Positions 8,673-16,695 of a stretch of DNA of 64,000 nucleotides are shown one piece after another (position 1 is the first letter of the stretch; each line of letters starts with the position of its first letter). The DNA comes from Bacillus sp. M6-12 (GTDB taxonomy: Bacteria > Bacillota > Bacilli > Bacillales > DSM-1321). The position numbers and the translations under genes were made by a program. The stretch lies in contig NZ_PGVF01000001.1 in the NCBI RefSeq assembly GCF_002860285.1, forward strand, positions 248,001 to 312,000. The letters are read 5' to 3'. Below the pieces are notes generated by a model that saw nothing but the letters and a program-made list of their open reading frames with translations, made no database searches and was not told the origin of the DNA.

Positions 8673-9233
8673 ATGATTCAATTTTCTATTCAAAAAGGAA
8701 ATGTGAAAAAAGGAAATTATGTCAAACTCCAAAATAGTTCATTGCTTTTTGATAATATTCCTATTCTTTTGCGATTTGTACAAACTCATTCTGATATAGA
8801 ATTAGAGGAAAAGTTGGAACTTGCCTTAGAATTGTTCTCTTTTCCAGATGGAACGATTTATGTTTTAAACTATATTGGGAAAAATCGAAAAGTAGCCATT
8901 GAAGATATAGAAAGGATTGCTTACCATCATATAAAAGAGTATGTAAAAGGAAGAGAATGGATAAAAGCCTTTTATCATGACAAACCAAAACATATTCAAG
9001 AATTAAATGATTTTCTTTGCCTTGAGCCTTTTGGTGATTATATAGCTGAAGTTTCAGAAGAAGAAAAAGTTTATGAGATTATTTTAGATTTAGATAAGAA
9101 AGAATGGATTTTCTGTCATAAAAATCAAGAAAAAATGTGTTTATCTTTTGATGAAATAAGAGGGAAACATATCGAAGAATTAACTTATAATATTTATCAA
9201 AATTATATGATAATTCCATTATCCAGTTCTTAG
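8673..9233 (+). CDS. hypothetical protein
   Basis: This 186-residue soluble protein is not one I recognise. It begins MIQFSIQKGNVKKGNYVKLQ after AGAGAGGTGTGTAGGAT. It mixes beta-rich N- and C-terminal parts with a charged helical middle (about residues 60-100). It is rich in Lys/Glu and has no membrane segment. It precedes the diguanylate cyclase gene, which has its own promoter. Confidence 0.65.
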   Translation: MIQFSIQKGNVKKGNYVKLQNSSLLFDNIPILLRFVQTHSDIELEEKLELALELFSFPDGTIYVLNYIGKNRKVAIEDIERIAYHHIKEYVKGREWIKAFYHDKPKHIQELNDFLCLEPFGDYIAEVSEEEKVYEIILDLDKKEWIFCHKNQEKMCLSFDEIRGKHIEELTYNIYQNYMIIPLSSS

Positions 9234-9290
9234 TTATCATCTTAAAATAATAATTTCTCCTATTTCTATTGAATGAAGTCAATGGTTTTA

Positions 9291-9319
9291 TTGTGATTTC
9301 CTTATCTTTCCTTTATAAT
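9291..9319 (+). promoter_or_regulatory. sigma-A-type promoter for the diguanylate cyclase
   Basis: TTGTGA at 9291-9296, a 17-base spacer and a perfect TATAAT at 9314-9319, only 36 bases before the GTG start. Confidence 0.65.
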
Positions 9320-9355
9320 AAGGATGAAAAATATGGAAATCGGGAGGAGTTTTTA

Positions 9356-10120
9356 GTGAGCGTAATTCTTCAGTACAGCCTATGGATAGATAGTGTCCTT
9401 CTGGTCATAGAAGTAGTGGTTAGTTATTTTCTCTATCGCCTTTTTAATCAATATTTTTATACAGATAAATTTAAATTAATTGGAGTAGGCATTTCTTTTC
9501 ACGCTGTAAGTTTACTCTTAAATATTATTTCGTATTTCTTTTTTACTTCTATCTCTTTAAATCCTATTATATCCACATTAGATTCTTTAGGAATGGGGTT
9601 TCTGTTGTTTGGTTTTTATTTTATGATAAAACGACTGTTGCATTTTAGCCATATTGACCATTTAACCCAAACTTTTACGAAACGATACATAGACCGTTTA
9701 TTTATAGAAGAGAAAAATTCTTCGGGTAAAAGAGATAAACACTTCTCGATTATCTTTATTGACATTAATCATTTTAAACAAGTCAATAATCAGTTGGGAC
9801 ACGAAGGAGCAAATGAAGTATTACAAGAAATTGCGAAAACGCTTCAAAAAAGTGTTAGAGTAGGAGATAAGGTAGGAAGATATGGTGGAGATGAATTTAT
9901 TATTCTCTTACATCATGCCACCGAAATAGATGCTGAATTAGTCTTAAATCGTTGTCGCCAATCTATCCTGAAAAATGACTATCTACAGTTACATAATATT
10001 GATGTTAGTGGTGGAGTGGCTACTTATCCTTACGATGGGAAAACAATAGAATCTTTGTATAAAACAGCAGATAAGCGTATGTATGAACATAAAAAAGAAA
10101 CAAAGGGTAATGCTATATAA
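9356..10120 (+). CDS. membrane diguanylate cyclase (GGDEF)
   Basis: This 254-residue protein would make cyclic-di-GMP from two GTP at the membrane. About three hydrophobic segments fill residues 5-100. The GGDEF domain follows (about 108-250), with DHLTQTF, FIDINHFKQVNN and an intact RYGGDEFIILL. An RxxD inhibitory site (RVGD) lies five residues before GGDEF, so product feedback is expected. I chose the GTG at 9356 because CGGGAGGAG precedes it and the upstream frame covers the promoter. It has no recognisable cytoplasmic sensory domain, no EAL domain and no c-di-GMP effector gene next to it. A terminator follows. Confidence 0.88.
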   Translation: MSVILQYSLWIDSVLLVIEVVVSYFLYRLFNQYFYTDKFKLIGVGISFHAVSLLLNIISYFFFTSISLNPIISTLDSLGMGFLLFGFYFMIKRLLHFSHIDHLTQTFTKRYIDRLFIEEKNSSGKRDKHFSIIFIDINHFKQVNNQLGHEGANEVLQEIAKTLQKSVRVGDKVGRYGGDEFIILLHHATEIDAELVLNRCRQSILKNDYLQLHNIDVSGGVATYPYDGKTIESLYKTADKRMYEHKKETKGNAI

Positions 10121-10135
10121 AGAATAAGAAGTCAA

Positions 10136-10163
10136 AAGAATCTTTTGTTAGATTCTTTTTTTA
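10136..10163 (+). terminator. rho-independent terminator
   Basis: AAAGAATC / GATTCTTT stem followed by a run of T, just after the GGDEF gene. Confidence 0.75.
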
Positions 10164-10323
10164 TTTCTCTTTGGGATGGATTAACCGTTGAAGCATTAGA
10201 GAGAGGTCTTTTTATAAAACAAAAATTGATATATTTAAAGTGTTAGACAGCCCTAATAGAAGAGATAATGATAAAATAAAAACAAGAGAAAGGAAAAGAT
10301 TTGAACAAAAAGGAGAGGTATAG

Positions 10324-11193
10324 TTGGGACACAATATTTTTTATGAAGGAATTGTGAAAGTCGATAAACCTTTTGATGATGCTACCTATCAATTAATTAT
10401 GAACCTTGCTAAAAGTAGAAGAATGATATGGAACACTCAATTATTAGAAAAAGATGGCGTAGCAAAGAAATCAGAGATAGGTTTTGAGGGGGAGTTTTTC
10501 TTTCCTGTTTTCAGCAATGTAAAAGAACGTGATGAATTTGAAGATAAATATGTATTAGAACCTAACTTTCCACCAGGAGGTCAGCCTGATTTATATGGTA
10601 TATGGGTCGTAACTGAAGATAAAATGGGTTTGATATGGAGTAGAAAGGAAAAATCTTATAGAGGACATGAGTGGTTACAATATTTAGTGAAAAAAATACT
10701 GATTCCAAGAGGGTACAAACCTTATGGAATAGTGAACTGGTTTGCGGAATGGAATTACCCTCAAAGAAAGTTTCATTCGATAGTAGAAGGACATAAGGTG
10801 GTTAAGAAAAGAGGGTATCATAAAACAGTAAATGAACCCGATATTGATGCTTGGTACGATGAAAAAATTGCTTCTTATCAAGAAAGTCACCAAAATTGGG
10901 TTTCGATGATTGTGGAAAATCAAGTTCAATTTTTGCACAAAAATACATTTCAAAAGACACTATCCTTTAACGTCTACATAAATAAAGATATTATTCAAGC
11001 AACATTAAAGGAACATGAGATTATATCTTGCAATTATTTGTATCGAAATGTAAGAAAAGAAGAAGAGAAATGGAATCATGAAGAGGATTTTAAAAACAAA
11101 GTACAAAATGAATTTTTGTTAAATAAAGTGAAGGAAATAATTTTAGCGTATATACAGAAATATCCTAATTTTTTGAATGAAGCCATACTATAA
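10324..11193 (+). CDS. conserved hypothetical protein of phage/plasmid type
   Basis: This is a 289-residue soluble protein of unknown function. The block from about residue 55 to 160 (GEFFF..., then PNFPPGGQPDLYGIW, TEDKMGLIW, HEWLQYLVKKILIPRGY) matches the pattern of a family I know from phages and plasmids, where the equivalent reads PP..QPGLWCQW with a later EWL.YLI. The C-terminal third is charged and helical. The start is TTG at 10324, chosen for AAGGAGAGG seven bases before it. Confidence 0.7.
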   Translation: MGHNIFYEGIVKVDKPFDDATYQLIMNLAKSRRMIWNTQLLEKDGVAKKSEIGFEGEFFFPVFSNVKERDEFEDKYVLEPNFPPGGQPDLYGIWVVTEDKMGLIWSRKEKSYRGHEWLQYLVKKILIPRGYKPYGIVNWFAEWNYPQRKFHSIVEGHKVVKKRGYHKTVNEPDIDAWYDEKIASYQESHQNWVSMIVENQVQFLHKNTFQKTLSFNVYINKDIIQATLKEHEIISCNYLYRNVRKEEEKWNHEEDFKNKVQNEFLLNKVKEIILAYIQKYPNFLNEAIL

Positions 11194-11198
11194 ATTTC

Positions 11199-11230
11199 AG
11201 TCAGAGGGATTTTTCTCTCTGGCTTTTTTT
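11199..11230 (+). terminator. rho-independent terminator
   Basis: AGTCAGAG / CTCTGGCT stem (one G-T pair) and a run of T just after the 10324 gene. Confidence 0.7.
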
Positions 11231-11317
11231 GTTGTTAAACCCCCTCCAACACTGGTTTTGTTGTGGTTTTTCTTTATTTGCATAGAATACAGCAACCAAA
11301 TAAAAGGAGGTATGAAA

Positions 11318-11650
11318 GTGGAACAAGTCGTTAAACAATATCCATTGATGTTTGATTTTTTAAACCAATATTTTCACGAAAATGCTTATGAGGACAATCC
11401 TTTTGCGGATAATGCCAGTCATTTAGTAGAAGAAGCGGTAAACGAGTTGTTCCAAAAGGGATTGTATTCTCCCCAAGTCGAAAAACTCAAAGAAGAAATG
11501 TATTTCTTTATTCACACTCCGATTCTTCCAGGATTTAAGGATTCATGCCTTGAAAAAACATTAAGAGTGGAATTAATGGGGTTAAAACCATTAGAGTTTG
11601 TCCAATATGTATATTACACGATTACCATTGAACAATGGAAAAGAAAGTGA
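11318..11650 (+). CDS. hypothetical helical protein
   Basis: This 110-residue acidic helical protein is not one I recognise. The GTG at 11318 (MEQVVKQYPLMFDF) sits seven bases after AAGGAGG, whereas the in-frame ATG at 11312 is too close to that site. A GCATAGAATA box at 11280-11289 is the likely promoter element. The gene stands alone. Confidence 0.65.
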   Translation: MEQVVKQYPLMFDFLNQYFHENAYEDNPFADNASHLVEEAVNELFQKGLYSPQVEKLKEEMYFFIHTPILPGFKDSCLEKTLRVELMGLKPLEFVQYVYYTITIEQWKRK

Positions 11651-11748
11651 AAAATAATTAAAGTAAGTAAGTCAGGAGAAATTCTGGCTTATTTTATTTA
11701 TCTAAATTGACAATATACAAAATTATATATTTTATTGACTTTAAAGAA

Positions 11749-11777
11749 TTGAAAAAGACATTAAATTCAGGTAATAT
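11749..11777 (+). promoter_or_regulatory. putative promoter of the antiporter gene
   Basis: TTGAAA at 11749-11754, a 17-base spacer and TAATAT at 11772-11777. A TTGACTTTAAAG sequence about 15 bases upstream resembles a degenerate half of the shared operator. Confidence 0.5.
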
Positions 11778-11808
11778 TAAAACATAAAGAAATAAAAGGA
11801 GTGTAGCC

Positions 11809-12990
11809 ATGCTTCATATTTGTATTATTCTATTTGCAATAGCAGTCGGAGTGGCTTTTATAGCAGAAAAAGTAAAGCAACCATACCCAACATTATTGGT
11901 TATTGCTGGATTAGTGTTAGGGTTACTTCCAATAGAATCATTGGAAGAAGTGAAAGGGTTTATCACAAACGATAAAGTGTTTAAAGATACAATTATCTTG
12001 TTATTTTTATCAGCATTATTAGGTGATGCTTCCTTAAAACTCCCTTTTCATGAACTAAAGGAAAACAAGAAACCTATTCTACTCTTAGCATTTATAGGTA
12101 CATTTTTAACTTTCCTTCTCGTTTCCGCATTGACTTATTTTGTACTTGATTTACCATTGCAACATGCACTGATTTTTGGAGCATTAATGTCTGCAACTGA
12201 CCCTGTATCAGTTCTAAGTATCTTCAAATCAATGGGATTAAATAAGCGATTATCGGTTATTGTTGAAGGAGAAAGTTTGGCGAATGATGGAGTTGCAGTG
12301 GTACTCTATAAAATAGCTTTAGTAACCACTGTTGTTACTCTTTCTGGTGTATCTCATGGAGCATTAGAGTTTTTAAAAGTTGTAGCAGGAGGTTTAATTG
12401 TTGGGGTAGTGTTTGGATTCCTTTCTTCCCGACTAACCAGCAAAATTGACCATCATTTAATTGAAATTGGCTTATCCATTGTAGTCTTTTATGGAGCTTA
12501 TGTAACGGCAGAACACTATCACTTATCAGGTGTAATTGCGGTGGTAGTAGCTGGTCTCATTTTAGGGAACTATGGAAAGAAAATCGGAATGTCCGAAAAC
12601 ACATTAGATAAAATAGATTCATTTTGGGAATCTATTGCATTTATCGCCAATGCGGTTATTTTCTTAATGATTGGTTTAGAGATTTCACGTATTGGATTTG
12701 AAGGGAAATGGGGAGTTATCGCAGGAAGTATCATTATTGTTGTGTTATCCCGATTTGTTGCAGTATTTATCAGTCTATTATTTGATAAAACTGTGCCTAA
12801 TTCATGGAAAACCATTATGTCTTGGGGTGGATTAAAAGGTTCTTTATCTATTGCTTTAATTTTGAGTATATCCCCTGACTTTGCTGGAAGAGACTTGCTT
12901 TTGTCTTTAACATTTAGCAATGTCATGTTTTCCTTATTAGTTCAAGGAACAACGATTCCATTATTGGTAAAATGGTTAAAAATTAAATAA
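11809..12990 (+). CDS. CPA1-type sodium/proton antiporter (NhaP family)
   Basis: This 393-residue integral membrane protein would exchange Na+ or K+ for protons and so act in pH and salt homeostasis. About eleven or twelve hydrophobic segments are visible. Family motifs are ATDPVSVLSIF near residue 130, GESLANDGVAVVLYK near 155-170 with the ion-binding ND pair, and WGGLKGSLSIAL near 340. It is shorter than many CPA1 members and has no long cytoplasmic tail. The ATG follows AAAAGGAGTG. It converges on two small minus-strand genes. Confidence 0.9.
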   Translation: MLHICIILFAIAVGVAFIAEKVKQPYPTLLVIAGLVLGLLPIESLEEVKGFITNDKVFKDTIILLFLSALLGDASLKLPFHELKENKKPILLLAFIGTFLTFLLVSALTYFVLDLPLQHALIFGALMSATDPVSVLSIFKSMGLNKRLSVIVEGESLANDGVAVVLYKIALVTTVVTLSGVSHGALEFLKVVAGGLIVGVVFGFLSSRLTSKIDHHLIEIGLSIVVFYGAYVTAEHYHLSGVIAVVVAGLILGNYGKKIGMSENTLDKIDSFWESIAFIANAVIFLMIGLEISRIGFEGKWGVIAGSIIIVVLSRFVAVFISLLFDKTVPNSWKTIMSWGGLKGSLSIALILSISPDFAGRDLLLSLTFSNVMFSLLVQGTTIPLLVKWLKIK

Positions 12991-12993
12991 GAA

Positions 12994-13036
12994 CGAAAAA
13001 AAGGGGGGTGATGATTTTATCCCTCTTTTTCTTTTA
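12994..13036. terminator. bidirectional terminator between converging genes
   Basis: GAAAAAAAGGGGG pairs with CCCTCTTTTTC, giving T-runs on both strands between the antiporter gene and the small minus-strand genes. Confidence 0.6.
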
Positions 13037-13157
13037 TGTGTTGAACAATATGTCCGATAATAGAAGGAAACACTTGCAAACGACAGCATTTTCCGCTTGA
13101 ATCATATATAAAAATATAAAACATATCTTTTTCTGTCTCTACATAGACTGCATTCAT
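13017..13157 (-). CDS. small hypothetical protein (46 aa)
   Basis: A 46-codon frame starting MNAVYVETEKDMFYIFIYDS begins with the ATG directly after the stop codon of the next upstream minus-strand frame, so translation is probably coupled. It contains an adjacent Cys pair (KCCRL). I do not recognise it. Being flanked by a terminator and joined to another small frame makes it more credible than a chance frame. Confidence 0.5.
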   Translation of the reverse strand: MNAVYVETEKDMFYIFIYDSSGKCCRLQVFPSIIGHIVQHIKEKEG

Positions 13158-13304
13158 TTAACGCATACGTTGTATAACCTCTTCATCTTCAACTCCATTC
13201 ATCCCCATGACAATACTTTTTTCAATTAACGGTTGAGAAATGGCTTGTTTAGAAAAGAGAGGGATTTTTTCTTGATTAAATAAAATGTAATTGTAATGTT
13301 TCAA
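13158..13304 (-). CDS. small hypothetical protein (48 aa)
   Basis: A 48-codon frame starting at the TTG at 13304 (MKHYNYILFNQEKIPLFS), nine bases after AAAGGAG. Its stop abuts the ATG of the next small frame, suggesting a two-gene unit transcribed leftward. No family is recognised. Confidence 0.5.
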   Translation of the reverse strand: MKHYNYILFNQEKIPLFSKQAISQPLIEKSIVMGMNGVEDEEVIQRMR

Positions 13305-13467
13305 TACCAAGAACTCCTTTATTTATTCTTATTACACTATTATGAGAAAGAAAGAAAATTTATGTACAACCACTGAATGAAATTAGAAAATAAGTGAAAA
13401 GATATAGATACAACATAGAAGCAACACCTTTCGTAAAGTCAGAAAATAATTTCTGGCTTTTATTTAT

Positions 13468-13505
13468 GAAAAAAAAGAAGACAGCTCCCTCAACTATCTT
13501 CTTCT
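13468..13505 (-). terminator. rho-independent terminator
   Basis: AAGAAGA / TCTTCTT stem with an A-run on the plus strand, so a T-run on the minus strand, just after the metallopeptidase gene. A separate plus-direction hairpin (AGTCAGAAA / TTTCTGGCT) lies at about 13437-13461 with no visible upstream gene. Confidence 0.6.
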
Positions 13506-13515
13506 TTTAAATATG

Positions 13516-14133
13516 TTATGAAATTTTGTTTAACACCGTTTCGATATAAGAAGCTGTATCTGGACATTGTTGTTTAAATCCAGTTACCAAAAAGTATTCA
13601 GCAAAACTTTGTGCGAAATATTCACGAATATTGCTTGTGTAATACGTTCCGTTTGCGTAACGCTCATAATATTTATGCTCCCCATCATAAATATTGTGAA
13701 GGCTAACATCAATGCAACTTAAGAAACGATTGCGACCACCCACGAAATAATCAACAAAATGACCTACTTCATGTATCAATGTAGTTACTTGCCAACCCCA
13801 ATTGCCACGTAAACCATCATCCCATACAAAAATGTAGTTTTCTTCACCGTTAAATAACCCTGAGTAGTTTCCTTCAATAAAGCCTTCTCTACTTTTGCTG
13901 TAAAGAATTAAAACTTTCTTTTCCTTCATTAATTCTAATACGTTATCGGGTAAAAGTGTTAAAGAACCAAGAAGCATAATAAAACGTGCTTTACTTCCAT
14001 CCATATTAACCACATCAATACCTTCTAACTTTTTAAACTTCACTGCATAATGCAATGTAAAACGAATCCATGTACCTACATTTGTTGTCATTAAAAAGGC
14101 TACAAAAAGTCCAATTACTAAAATCCATTCCAT
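13516..14133 (-). CDS. membrane-anchored lethal-factor/PPEP-like zinc peptidase
   Basis: This 205-residue protein looks like a zinc metallopeptidase of the anthrax lethal factor / Pro-Pro endopeptidase (M34) type. One N-terminal hydrophobic segment (about 3-20) would anchor or export it. The active site is HEVGH at 121-125, and a second block reads YYTSNIREYFAQSFAEY at 164-180. The spacing Y164 to E171 (seven residues) is the one I recall for the tyrosine and third zinc ligand of lethal factor. It has no additional toxin domains, so a housekeeping or self-immunity-type protease is as likely as a toxin. The ATG follows TAGGAGGATTTT. It is transcribed alone. Confidence 0.75.
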   Translation of the reverse strand: MEWILVIGLFVAFLMTTNVGTWIRFTLHYAVKFKKLEGIDVVNMDGSKARFIMLLGSLTLLPDNVLELMKEKKVLILYSKSREGFIEGNYSGLFNGEENYIFVWDDGLRGNWGWQVTTLIHEVGHFVDYFVGGRNRFLSCIDVSLHNIYDGEHKYYERYANGTYYTSNIREYFAQSFAEYFLVTGFKQQCPDTASYIETVLNKIS

Positions 14134-14409
14134 AAATAAAATCCTCCTAAATATAAGTTCTCACCTGTTTGTTAAATAAAAAAAATCCTGTCACCTAAAT
14201 AAAAATGTCAAAAAACCTGTTAATCTATATACCTAAAAACAAGAACTGCACAAATCTACATATCTTAGCCTCCTATTGATATTTCATAAAGAAATTCCTA
14301 TTTTTTGTCACTTAATAGATTATAGATAGTTCTCTATGATTTCATAATTTAAAAAAGGACATTTATCTAAACGTGAGCGATTCCATTGTAAAATGGGCGT
14401 AAAACAAAA
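14134..14409. other. intergenic region upstream of the metallopeptidase
   Basis: I see no gene here. On the minus strand the block nearest the metallopeptidase holds three ACAGG repeats spaced over about 60 bases (14163-14221) together with TTGACA, which may be its promoter and operator. A TAGATTATAGATAGTTCTCTATGA stretch near 14317 is only loosely like the shared operator. Confidence 0.35.
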
Positions 14410-14444
14410 AAGAATAAGAGCCATAGTAGATAGCTCTTATTCCG
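14410..14444 (-). terminator. rho-independent terminator of the 15257-14453 operon
   Basis: GAATAAGAGC / GCTCTTATTC perfect ten-base stem followed on the minus strand by a T-run. Confidence 0.8.
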
Positions 14445-14452
14445 TACATAAA

Positions 14453-14809
14453 TCATTCTATATAAAAACCACTGATTTCAGCGATATGAATAGAATCTTC
14501 TATGATTTCTTGATTCACTTGTTTCTTATTGTTTGAAACATATAAATGTTTTCGTTCTTTCGTAAGCAGATATTGAAAATCAACATCGAATTGCTCAACG
14601 GACAAATCAATAATTTCTCCATTGAGTTCACACCAGAAATGACCGTTACCATTAAAAGTTCCTTCTACCTTATAGAGATTATCTCTATATTGCTTATAGA
14701 GAGAAGCAATGGTATAGCAAGTAGTCGCTTCACATTCATCGATTAATTCTTCACCAGACCCTAATACTTGAAGAACCTGAGTATATAAATCTAAAACGAT
14801 ATTTTCCAT
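14453..14809 (-). CDS. papain/transglutaminase-like fold protein
   Basis: This 118-residue protein has the spacing of a small cysteine-peptidase or transglutaminase-like fold: a Cys at about residue 31 (EATTCYTIASLY), a His in NGNGHFWCELNG (about 56) and an Asp in EIIDLSVEQF (about 68). The phrase GHFW.E.NG.IIDL..EQF is typical of a family I know only as uncharacterised. Substrate and role are unknown. It is the last gene of a three-gene minus-strand unit, starting four bases after the previous stop, with a poor ribosome site that implies translational coupling. Confidence 0.6.
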   Translation of the reverse strand: MENIVLDLYTQVLQVLGSGEELIDECEATTCYTIASLYKQYRDNLYKVEGTFNGNGHFWCELNGEIIDLSVEQFDVDFQYLLTKERKHLYVSNNKKQVNQEIIEDSIHIAEISGFYIE

Positions 14810-14812
14810 ATC

Positions 14813-15004
14813 TTATTTTACTCGCTTTATCATTTTTCCATCATCAAAGCGGTAAACACCTTTTCTTTTAATTCTAACCAAGAATGAACCATTGAATGAT
14901 TCTCCGTTATCACTTCCACCCTCAAAAACAATTGAACAATTTTCTTTTGGTATAAATCCAAATGCTTTTGTTACATCCTTGTATTGACCAGTCATAATAT
15001 TCAT
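14813..15004 (-). CDS. small hypothetical protein (63 aa)
   Basis: This 63-residue basic protein is not one I recognise. I placed the start at the ATG at 15004 (MNIMTGQYKDVTKAF), eight bases after AAGGTGG; the GTG four codons upstream overlaps that site. It contains a Gly/Asn-rich middle. It is the second gene of a three-gene unit. Confidence 0.55.
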   Translation of the reverse strand: MNIMTGQYKDVTKAFGFIPKENCSIVFEGGSDNGESFNGSFLVRIKRKGVYRFDDGKMIKRVK

Positions 15005-15023
15005 AAATGATTCCACCTTTTCT

Positions 15024-15257
15024 TTAGTCTTGAATTTCTTTTACTTCTTCGATTTCTTCTAAAAACTCTTCCCCATCAAGTTTAATTTCGCCATCCAAAT
15101 TGGAGTGGAAGTAAACGTAAATCCCTGACAAATCATTTTTTCGTGTTACCATATTGATTTCACCATCACCAAGATTCTTGGTAAAAATGTGTTTACCTTG
15201 TAGCGGTAACACTTTGTCCATGATTGATTTTTCACCATCTGTTACTGCTGGATTCAT
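15024..15257 (-). CDS. small hypothetical acidic protein (77 aa)
   Basis: This 77-residue protein starts MNPAVTDGEKSIMDKVLPLQ after AAAGGAGAG. It is beta-like in the middle with a very acidic C-terminus (EEFLEEIEEVKEIQD). It is the first gene of the three-gene unit reading to 14453. Family unknown. Confidence 0.6.
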   Translation of the reverse strand: MNPAVTDGEKSIMDKVLPLQGKHIFTKNLGDGEINMVTRKNDLSGIYVYFHSNLDGEIKLDGEEFLEEIEEVKEIQD

Positions 15258-15350
15258 GTAAATCTCTCCTTTAATAAGTAAAAGTATTTTTATCCTGATT
15301 TGTTGTTACTTTTATCATCATAGATAGTTTCCCTCTTTTTATAAGAAAAA

Positions 15351-15376
15351 AAGAGCAAGAATGGTATCCTGCTCTA
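15351..15376 (-). terminator. rho-independent terminator
   Basis: AGAGCA / TGCTCT stem followed on the minus strand by a T-run, overlapping the end of the 15374 gene. Confidence 0.6.
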
Positions 15377-15571
15377 TCTCTTCGGGTCATGATTCTGTTC
15401 TTTTTTCTTCTTTTCATATCGTTTATCAAATATCAAAATGATTGTCCAGTAGGTACAAAGAGCACCAAAACTCACAAATTGATTATAGGGTGTTGGAAGT
15501 AGGTATATCCCTGCAAGAGCGATAATGAAAATAGGTAAAAATATCAACATTCGTTGTTTAAAGGTTAGCAA
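15374..15571 (-). CDS. small membrane protein (two TM segments)
   Basis: This 65-residue protein has two hydrophobic segments (about 8-27 and 32-50) and a strongly basic tail (KRYEKKKKEQ), so it should be a small hairpin membrane protein with cytoplasmic ends. The start is TTG at 15571, seven bases after AGGAGG. It is the second gene of a two-gene unit, 16 bases after the upstream stop. Confidence 0.6.
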   Translation of the reverse strand: MLTFKQRMLIFLPIFIIALAGIYLLPTPYNQFVSFGALCTYWTIILIFDKRYEKKKKEQNHDPKR

Positions 15572-15587
15572 AATAAATCCTCCTTTA

Positions 15588-15860
15588 CTATAAAAGTTCT
15601 GTTATTAATGTTCGTCTTCTAACAGGCAATAAATATTGTTCAATGATAATATTCCACCCTTTTGCCAGATGTGGATTACTCGATTTCCCTGTATTAAAGA
15701 GTTCGATATAATCATTGACTTCTTTTTCGGAGTCAAATATTTGTCCATAAATATATTCGTTTGTTTCATAGACCAATAATGTTTTTTCTCCTGTCACATC
15801 CATTTGAATAAAAGTATTTTGAGCGGTTTCCAATACATATTGAGTGTCTTTCAAAAACAT
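15588..15860 (-). CDS. hypothetical protein
   Basis: This 90-residue protein (MFLKDTQYVLETAQNTFIQM) is not one I recognise; it appears soluble and mixed alpha/beta. The ATG follows GAAGGGATAG. It is the first gene of a two-gene unit and has a clear promoter. Confidence 0.6.
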   Translation of the reverse strand: MFLKDTQYVLETAQNTFIQMDVTGEKTLLVYETNEYIYGQIFDSEKEVNDYIELFNTGKSSNPHLAKGWNIIIEQYLLPVRRRTLITELL

Positions 15861-15891
15861 CTATCCCTTCTTTATATATCGTTTATAGTAG

Positions 15892-15920
15892 ATGATATTA
15901 TTTAGTTTGAATAAAGTCAA
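15892..15920 (-). promoter_or_regulatory. sigma-A-type promoter for the 15860 gene
   Basis: On the minus strand, TTGACT (15915-15920), a 17-base spacer and TATCAT (15892-15897). The sequence after the -35 (TTGACTTTATTCAAA) is a degenerate relative of the shared operator. Confidence 0.65.
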
Positions 15921-15983
15921 TATAATAAAAGGTATCGAATAAATGAGGAAAAGAATTTTTCTTTATATTTAGGAGGATGAAAG

Positions 15984-16250
15984 ATGAAAAAGGACAACTA
16001 CACACTAACATTTCAAGAAGCAATTGAAAAATGCTTGAAAGGGGAAGGATTTATTCGTGGCGATGATTTTGCAAAAGGTGTTTATGTAAAGCCAAATAAA
16101 GATGGCATATTGATTGTAATAGGAGTGAATGAACAAGGTTGGCATGAAGAAATCAGTACCTTTATGATTACACATTCTGTTGTGTTTCGTCAAAAGTACA
16201 AATTGTTTTCAGTAGCAAATAAAGAAGCATTAGAGTTAATCGAAGGATAA
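15984..16250 (+). CDS. small protein, weakly Tad2/DUF2829-like
   Basis: This 88-residue protein begins MKKDNYTLTFQEAIEKCLKG after AGGAGGATG. The opening F.EAI..CL.GEGFIRGDDFAKG, then a hydrophobic strand, loosely resembles the Thoeris anti-defence 2 (DUF2829) family, which starts F.EAL..LK.GK...R.GWNGKG. The hallmark GWNG is absent, so the match is weak and the function is unknown. It is followed 12 bases later by the 16263 gene. Confidence 0.5.
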   Translation: MKKDNYTLTFQEAIEKCLKGEGFIRGDDFAKGVYVKPNKDGILIVIGVNEQGWHEEISTFMITHSVVFRQKYKLFSVANKEALELIEG

Positions 16251-16262
16251 GGAGAGAAAATT

Positions 16263-16589
16263 ATGCCAATGGTATCAAAGTTAGCTTGGGACAATCCATA
16301 TTATTCATTTGGAGAAATGAAACGACTTGCACCAGGAATTAAAGGTCATTTGATTGACACTGGTCATAAAGGAGTTTATATCCCAACACTATTTTCTGAA
16401 AAACAAGGAAATGGTACAGCAGGAGCGTATATTGACAGTTTAAAAGAAGCATATGCTCAAATTCGCTTTCCAAATGTATTAAGTCCTATATTGCAAGGAA
16501 TGTTGAAAAGGCGTGGATTTTATTTAAAGAGAGAATATGTACCTATTTTGAAAACTCATGCAGATGTTTATGTCTGGAGAAGAAAATAA
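16263..16589 (+). CDS. hypothetical protein, acetyltransferase C-terminus-like
   Basis: This 108-residue basic protein starts MPMVSKLAWDNPYYSFGEMK after AAGGAGAG. Its second half (NVLSPILQGMLKRRGFYL...) resembles the C-terminal part of small phage-type acetyltransferases (N..L...L.RRGF), but no acetyl-CoA loop is visible, so no activity is assigned. It is probably co-transcribed with the 15984 gene and ends at a good terminator. Confidence 0.55.
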   Translation: MPMVSKLAWDNPYYSFGEMKRLAPGIKGHLIDTGHKGVYIPTLFSEKQGNGTAGAYIDSLKEAYAQIRFPNVLSPILQGMLKRRGFYLKREYVPILKTHADVYVWRRK

Positions 16590-16594
16590 CGAAA

Positions 16595-16623
16595 ATGCCT
16601 CTATCCATAAGAGGCTTTCTTTG
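16595..16623 (+). terminator. rho-independent terminator
   Basis: GCCTCT / AGAGGC stem with T-rich tail after the 16263 gene. Confidence 0.7.
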
Positions 16624-16633
16624 TACTTATTAA

Positions 16634-16662
16634 TTGACTATAGTCTAAATAACGATTACGAT
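16634..16662 (+). promoter_or_regulatory. promoter with shared operator (16696 gene)
   Basis: TTGACT at 16634-16639, 17-base spacer, TACGAT at 16657-16662. TTGACTATAGTCTAA covers the -35 and the start of the spacer. Confidence 0.8.
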
Positions 16663-16695
16663 TGTTTTTAATCTTAAAAAGGGAGAGATTTTTTT

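Noticed and set aside
12570..12926. 118-codon minus-strand frame
   Set aside because: It lies wholly inside the antiporter gene on the opposite strand and has no ribosome site.
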